Under the pieces are notes generated by a model. That model did no database searches, was not told where the DNA came from, and worked only from the letters and a program-made list of their open reading frames with translations. DNA of 8,659 nt from an uncultured Clostridium sp. (GTDB lineage Bacteria > Bacillota > Clostridia > Peptostreptococcales > Peptostreptococcaceae). The DNA is taken from NCBI GenBank assembly GCA_900557165.1, contig USRS01000093.1, positions 1-8,659 of the forward strand, read 5' to 3'. Position 1 is the stretch's first letter. Each line of letters begins with the position of its first letter. The translations under genes and the position numbers were made by a program. Below, in pieces: positions 4,476 through 8,659 of the stretch.

Positions 4476-7346
4476 CTACAATCCAGCCACACATTGAAGG
4501 GTAACTTGCTCCATTACGTCTTCAATAGCCTTATCACTTTTGTTTGGTGGATAATCATATTTTTTTAGTAACTTCTTAATCTTAAGTCTCATTTTTGCTT
4601 GAGCCTGCTTTCTTTCGTGCCAAGCAGGACACATATTTTCTTTTACTGTTTTAGTCAAATCTTTAGCTATTTTTATAAGAATATCATCATCCATCATAGA
4701 TAAAACTTCTGTATCTGCTGTAAGTACATCAAAAAATGCCTTTTCTTCATAAGTTAAATCCATAGCATCTCCACTTTCAATAGCTTTGAATAATTCCTCC
4801 TTAAACTTAACTAAAGCCTCCAACACTTCATATACATCTTTTTCATCCTGACGATTATTATATCTGTCTATTATTTGTTGAAGTTTTTCACTAAAAGCTC
4901 TACTTACAATTATATTTTTCTTTTTAATTTGCTCAACTTTATCCTTCATAGCTCTCATTAATATATTTGCAGCTATGTTTTTTTGTGGCATTAGCTTTAT
5001 TTTAAGCATATTTTCTTGGTTCAATAAGTCAAAGGTTTCACTACTTCCTGCTTTAGTTAAAACTAAAACCTCATCACCTAGTATGGCATCTTCCAACATT
5101 TTAGAAATTCTTTCATTAATCTCTTTTAAATCTGTAATACCTTTTTTAGTAGTTTTCATTATAAATGATCTAATAGCCATAAAGAAAGATACCTCTTCCT
5201 TTTCTCTTTTGCTAAGTAGAGAAGTACATATTTTATATACATCTTTTAACTTCTTAGTTTGCTCCATAAATAGATTTTTCCTGTGTTCCATAAATTGGAC
5301 AAACTCAGCACCATCTCTAATTAATTCGTATCTAACTTTATCACTATCTCCAAAGAAACCTTCATAATCAAAACTATGAAACTCATTTCTAAGAATTTCT
5401 AATATATCTAAAGCTATTCTTTTAGCTTCCTCATTTTCTTGTATCTTATCTTGGTCACGAGTAGAATAAGTTTTTAAAGCATCAAACAACTCCCTCTTAA
5501 GTCCTATATAATCAACTACAAGACCTCCACTTTTTCCTGGGAATACTCTATTAACACGAGCTATTGCCTGCATTAAATTGTGTGCTTTCATAGGCTTGTC
5601 TATATACATAGTATCAAGAGCAGGCACATCAAATCCTGTCAGCCACATATCAACTACTATAACAATTTTAAATTCACTATCTAAATCTCTAAACTCTTCT
5701 TCCATTTTCTTTTGGTCTTTCTTAGTTCCAATAAGCTTAGCCATATCTTTGTCATCACCATTGTTAGTAGTCATGACCATCTTAACCTTATTTTTATAAT
5801 CTGGTCTTTGTTTTATAATTTCTTGATACATTAAATAAGCTGATGTTCTAGAATAAGCCACTATCATAGCCTTACCAGCTACTTGAGTTTTTCTTTCTTC
5901 ATAATGAGATATAATATCTTTTACAACTTGTCTAATTCTATCTTCATCACAAATAATTTTCTCCATTCTAGACATTTGTTTTTGACTTTGCTCCACAGTA
6001 TAACTTTCCACATCTTCTTTAACTTGCATATTGAAGTATTCTTTATCTATTAAATTCATAGTACTTTGGTCTAGTTTTACCTTAGCTAACCTTGATTCAT
6101 AATAAATCTTCACAGTTGCTCCATCTTCCACAGCTTGTGTCATATCATATACATCTATTAAATCACCAAATACACCATAAGTAGATTTGTCTGTATTATC
6201 TATAGGAGTTCCTGTAAAAGCTATATATGTGGCATTTGGTAATGCTTCTCTTAGATATTTTGCATAGCCATATTTTATCTCACCAGTATTTATATCAAGC
6301 TTACCATCTAAGTTATATTGAGTACGGTGAGCTTCATCTACCATTACTATGATATTTTTTCTGTTGCTAAGAAGTCCTGTTTCTTCTTCAAATTTTTGTA
6401 TAGTAGAAAATACAACTCCTCCAGTTTTTCTTCCTTCTAAAATTTCTTTTACATCTGCTCTAGAGTCACATTTGATAGGCTCTTGTCTTAAAAATTCACT
6501 TGCTGAACAAAAAGTTGAAAATAACTGATCATCTAAATCATTTCTATCTGTTATAACAAGAATTGTTGGACTTTCCAACCTTTTGTTTTTTATAAGATTT
6601 CCTGCTAAAAAAGTCATGGAAAAACTCTTTCCACTTCCCTGAGTATGCCACACTACCCCTGCTCTACCATCATTGTCTACTGCATTAATTACTGAGTTAA
6701 TTGCTTTTTTCATTCCATAGTATTGGTGATATTGGGCTAGTATTTTTCCTTTTGGAATAAATAAAATGAAGTTTTTTATAATATCAAGAAATCTTTCTTT
6801 GTCAAACATTCCATAAAGAAGTGTGTCTAAGTTTTTGTAATCAACTCCTAAGGTATCAATTACTTCATCTTCTATGCTTACTTCTTCACGAGATGTACTT
6901 TTTAGTTCCATACAAACAAGTGGTATACCATTTACATAGACGATTATGTCTGGGATTTTATTAATATCGTCTTCTACTATTTCTAGTTGGTTGACTACTA
7001 GAAATTCGTTGTTTTTGATATTGTCAAAGTCTATTAGTTTTATTGTGTGATATGCTGTTTTTCCATTTATGAAGTCGGTGATTTCTATTCCTTCTGTAAG
7101 GTATTTGTGGAATAGTTTGTTGTTTGTAAATACGTCGTTTGTTTCAAAGTTTTGGATTTTCTTTATTGCATAGTCTATTGAACTTTCTGGTATTTCTTTA
7201 TTTATGTTAATAAGGTTTGTTTTTAAGTTTTCTAGTAGAAGTACTTCTTTGTTGTCCCTAGTTAGGTTACTTCCATGTATGTAATCGTAGTTTAGTTCTT
7301 TTAGGTATTCTATTACTACGTTTTCAAATGATTCTTCTGTAAACAT
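4476..7346 (-). CDS. hsdR: Type I restriction enzyme R subunit (HsdR) with shortened nuclease domain
   Basis: HsdR is the ATP-driven translocase and nuclease of a type I restriction complex, working with HsdM and HsdS. From the ATG at 7346 the protein has 956 residues. The nuclease core shows PD (D133) and MELK (E147, K149). The motor shows HTQGSGKS (Walker A, about 234-241), VDEAH (336-340), TGTP (378-381), the VDMWLTGFDVPALD region (about 565-578) and QAIARVNR (593-600). The helical C-terminus ends in the usual YDYPPNK...EQVTLQC. After K149 only about 30 residues separate ELK from GMFDKERFLDIIKNF. In the family I expect about 75-90, with a QxxxY motif and an ISDG/W region that I cannot find here, so an in-frame deletion is likely and cleavage may be lost. 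No hsdM or hsdS lies in the window. A terminator stands upstream, so it is probably transcribed alone. Confidence 0.93.
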   Translation of the reverse strand: MFTEESFENVVIEYLKELNYDYIHGSNLTRDNKEVLLLENLKTNLININKEIPESSIDYAIKKIQNFETNDVFTNNKLFHKYLTEGIEITDFINGKTAYHTIKLIDFDNIKNNEFLVVNQLEIVEDDINKIPDIIVYVNGIPLVCMELKSTSREEVSIEDEVIDTLGVDYKNLDTLLYGMFDKERFLDIIKNFILFIPKGKILAQYHQYYGMKKAINSVINAVDNDGRAGVVWHTQGSGKSFSMTFLAGNLIKNKRLESPTILVITDRNDLDDQLFSTFCSASEFLRQEPIKCDSRADVKEILEGRKTGGVVFSTIQKFEEETGLLSNRKNIIVMVDEAHRTQYNLDGKLDINTGEIKYGYAKYLREALPNATYIAFTGTPIDNTDKSTYGVFGDLIDVYDMTQAVEDGATVKIYYESRLAKVKLDQSTMNLIDKEYFNMQVKEDVESYTVEQSQKQMSRMEKIICDEDRIRQVVKDIISHYEERKTQVAGKAMIVAYSRTSAYLMYQEIIKQRPDYKNKVKMVMTTNNGDDKDMAKLIGTKKDQKKMEEEFRDLDSEFKIVIVVDMWLTGFDVPALDTMYIDKPMKAHNLMQAIARVNRVFPGKSGGLVVDYIGLKRELFDALKTYSTRDQDKIQENEEAKRIALDILEILRNEFHSFDYEGFFGDSDKVRYELIRDGAEFVQFMEHRKNLFMEQTKKLKDVYKICTSLLSKREKEEVSFFMAIRSFIMKTTKKGITDLKEINERISKMLEDAILGDEVLVLTKAGSSETFDLLNQENMLKIKLMPQKNIAANILMRAMKDKVEQIKKKNIIVSRAFSEKLQQIIDRYNNRQDEKDVYEVLEALVKFKEELFKAIESGDAMDLTYEEKAFFDVLTADTEVLSMMDDDILIKIAKDLTKTVKENMCPAWHERKQAQAKMRLKIKKLLKKYDYPPNKSDKAIEDVMEQVTLQCVAGL

Positions 7347-7352
7347 ATTTAT

Positions 7353-7359
7353 CTCTCCC
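7353..7359 (-). promoter_or_regulatory. Ribosome binding site fixing the HsdR start at 7346
   Basis: The minus strand reads GGGAGAG with 6 nt to the ATG at 7346. A TTG at 7361 would start inside this site and add five residues, so the ATG is preferred. Confidence 0.75.
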
Positions 7360-7377
7360 AATATAGTTTATATGTTG

Positions 7378-7383
7378 ATTATA
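7378..7383 (-). promoter_or_regulatory. Candidate -10 box of the HsdR gene
   Basis: The minus strand reads TATAAT between the terminator at 7405-7426 and the HsdR ribosome binding site, giving a leader of about 25 nt. No good -35 box is seen at 17 nt. Confidence 0.4.
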
Positions 7384-7404
7384 CATGGATTTTGGACAAA
7401 ATAA

Positions 7405-7426
7405 AAGCTAGTATAATTACTAGCTT
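7405..7426 (-). terminator. Intrinsic terminator between the broken small gene and HsdR
   Basis: A perfect 9-bp stem (AAGCTAGTA at 7405-7413, complement at 7418-7426) with a 4-nt loop is followed on the minus strand by TTATTTTG. It lies 8 nt after the stop codon at 7435-7437. It shares its stem core and tail with the terminator at 466-495. Confidence 0.8.
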
Positions 7427-7434
7427 CAATATAT

Positions 7435-7598
7435 CTATAAAATATCTAACTCTTCTGATTGGTCAAAAACTACTGTAATAAAATTATCATTATTTCTACT
7501 TCATATACCTTTACATACTATAATATATCCATTTTTACTAAAACTAAATCTTTTCTATAGTTAGTTAAATCTTCTATAAATTCAGCTCTTATTTTCAT
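7435..7598 (-). pseudogene. Broken small gene (about 53 residues) with frameshift and in-frame stop
   Basis: An ATG at 7598 has a good AGAGGG 7 nt upstream and opens MKIRAEFIEDLTNYRKD, but the frame stops at 7518. A neighbouring frame takes over near 7530-7535 with NGYIIVCKGI, meets a TGA, and continues as SRNNDNFITVVFDQSEEL to a stop at 7435. The terminator follows at once. The total length, 164 nt, is not a multiple of three. The pattern fits one gene of about 53 residues damaged by an indel of one or two bases and a stop mutation. It starts 35 nt after the stop codon of the CFI-box gene and was probably its operon partner. The family is not recognised. A sequencing error could explain the frameshift but would need a second error for the TGA. 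Confidence 0.55.
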
Positions 7599-7633
7599 TA
7601 GCAGACCCTCTTACTTTGTAAAACATATAGCGA

Positions 7634-8458
7634 TTACATCTTAATATTTTTAACAGTCTTATCAAGCACATATTTGATAAATTTACTAATTATTTTATGA
7701 TTACTTAACAAATTTGCAATCATTGGACTTATAAAGTAGTATACTTTTATAAATACTCTCCCTAATAAACATCTATTTAATTTCTTATCCCTAAATTTAC
7801 GTAATACTTTAACTTCTGGTGCGTCATAATCTTGATAAACCGCTGTCGCTATAAAACAACCTGATTTTTCTTTCTTAGTTTGATAACGAGATAGACTAGA
7901 ATAATTTTCATATGCTTTTGCATTTTCTATTATTCTATTTATTTCTTTTCTATCTAGTTTTTTTATACCTATCATAGATGAAATACCAGGAAAATTCCTA
8001 TTTCCAAAACTATTTATCCAATATGATTTATTATAATACCAATAATCATAATTATTAGATATGTATGCCCATTGTTCTTCATCTTTAGGATTAATAGTTT
8101 TTTGAATTTTATTAAACACTGTTTCAACCTTTTTTTCATTAAAAAGTGGACAGTAATTTAGCCTTTCAATAATTTCATTCTTATAGTTATCTATTTCATC
8201 ACTATTAAAAATCCATTCTCCTGTATCAGTATTTATATATCCATACTGAGTATAACTATATATATCAAAATATATCATTTTACAATCAAATGGATTTTTT
8301 TTATTTCCACATGTTCCTTCTTTACAATAATCTCTTGATTCTCCTAATTCACATTTTTTTCTAAAGCACCAAAGTGTATTTCTTAATTCAGTTGATTTTA
8401 TTACTTTTCCCTCTATCTCTATCTTCTGACTTTTCCATCCACTTGTTAAATCAAGCAT
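7634..8458 (-). CDS. Cysteine-rich protein with C-terminal CFI-box domain, 5' end uncertain
   Basis: From the ATG at 8458 the protein has 274 residues. A cysteine-rich zone (Cys31, 36, 45, 50, 59, then 103) suggests metal or disulfide binding. Residues 124-165 are rich in Tyr, Trp and Asn. The C-terminus from GCFIATAVYQDYDAPEVK (200-217) to about 260 matches the 'CFI-box-CTERM' domain, a C-terminal module shared by proteins with varied N-termini. Its function is unknown, and its end is hydrophobic (about 231-251). There is no clear ribosome binding site before the ATG, and the same frame stays open and protein-like for another 55 codons upstream. The true N-terminus is therefore probably missing, or the gene is 5'-truncated. 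It is followed by the broken small gene at 7435-7598. Confidence 0.75.
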   Translation of the reverse strand: MLDLTSGWKSQKIEIEGKVIKSTELRNTLWCFRKKCELGESRDYCKEGTCGNKKNPFDCKMIYFDIYSYTQYGYINTDTGEWIFNSDEIDNYKNEIIERLNYCPLFNEKKVETVFNKIQKTINPKDEEQWAYISNNYDYWYYNKSYWINSFGNRNFPGISSMIGIKKLDRKEINRIIENAKAYENYSSLSRYQTKKEKSGCFIATAVYQDYDAPEVKVLRKFRDKKLNRCLLGRVFIKVYYFISPMIANLLSNHKIISKFIKYVLDKTVKNIKM

Positions 8459-8623
8459 TGTATATAGATTCTCTATATCATTAACATCAAATTGTGCTGT
8501 ATAAATCTGATTTTTACCTTGACCCTCTGTATGGAAAGTTGGCTGTTTCTTTATAAATTCTATAGCTCTATCTCTTTTTTTACTAGTTGAATACCCAAAT
8601 GTTATATTTATTATTTTTTTATT
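8459..8623 (-). other. Upstream open extension of the CFI-box frame, without a start codon
   Basis: In frame with the gene at 7634-8458, 55 codons remain open up to a TAA at 8624-8626. They include ITFGYSTSKKRDRAIEFI and GQGKNQIYTAQFDVND, which read like real protein. There is no ATG, GTG or TTG in this frame and no Shine-Dalgarno sequence. The coding signal therefore seems to begin abruptly at the AT-only DNA beyond 8602, as expected at a deletion or insertion junction. Confidence 0.5.
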
Positions 8624-8659
8624 TTATTTTTAATTATTTATTTATAAATATAAAATTAA
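8602..8659. other. 58-base tract of only A and T at the window end
   Basis: From 8602 to the window edge there is not one G or C. No start codon, ribosome binding site or stable hairpin is seen on the minus strand here. It may be an AT-rich intergenic spacer, a promoter UP-like region, or the flank of an inserted element. Confidence 0.7.

Noticed and set aside
4975..5799. Plus-strand frames of 130 and 73 codons inside hsdR
   Set aside because: They are antisense to a clear HsdR coding sequence and have low-complexity Ser/Leu/Ile-rich translations typical of shadow frames.
1..8659. CRISPR arrays, tRNA or rRNA genes, transposases and integrases
   Set aside because: No spaced direct repeats, no cloverleaf-like or rRNA-like conserved stretch, and no recognisable transposase or recombinase reading frame was seen on either strand.

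Overview
The window is strongly AT-rich, uses AGGAGG-type ribosome binding sites and simple hairpin-plus-U-tract terminators, and encodes small, compact genes. This points to a low-GC Firmicute, most likely a member of the Clostridia such as Peptostreptococcaceae or Clostridiaceae. That placement comes from composition and protein families, not from a marker gene. Every gene except one lies on the minus strand.

Layout from left to right: a membrane protein fragment that runs off the left edge (1-297). An intergenic region with an exact 50-bp palindrome and a terminator. An AAA-ATPase/PD-(D/E)XK nuclease fusion protein (544-2100). A zinc-ribbon, single-membrane-span protein with a discoidin-like glycan-binding end (2205-2990). 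A divergent gene on the plus strand for a membrane-anchored XRE-type regulator with a hairpin in its leader (3281-3790). Two tandem 41-residue small membrane proteins (4086-4211 and 3943-4068, the second with a TTG start). A short gene remnant ending at a terminator (4281-4445). A type I restriction HsdR subunit (4476-7346). A broken small gene and terminator (7405-7598). A cysteine-rich protein ending in a CFI-box domain (7634-8458) whose reading frame continues upstream with no start codon. The window closes with 58 bases of pure A/T. No gene-free stretch exceeds 300 bases. The longest, 2991-3280, holds the divergent control region of the zinc-ribbon and XRE genes.

The region looks like an accessory patchwork rather than a single pathway. 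The strongest unusual signal is HsdR. It stands alone, with no HsdM or HsdS gene in the window. It also appears to lack about 45-60 residues of its nuclease domain just after the catalytic ExK, including the place where the QxxxY motif is normally found, while the ATPase motor is intact. Next to it are two decayed small genes and a CFI-box gene without a proper 5' end, which suggests repeated insertion and deletion here. I do not see a complete defence system. The best candidates for undescribed biology are the modified HsdR, the paired 41-residue membrane proteins, and the XRE regulator with its structured leader.
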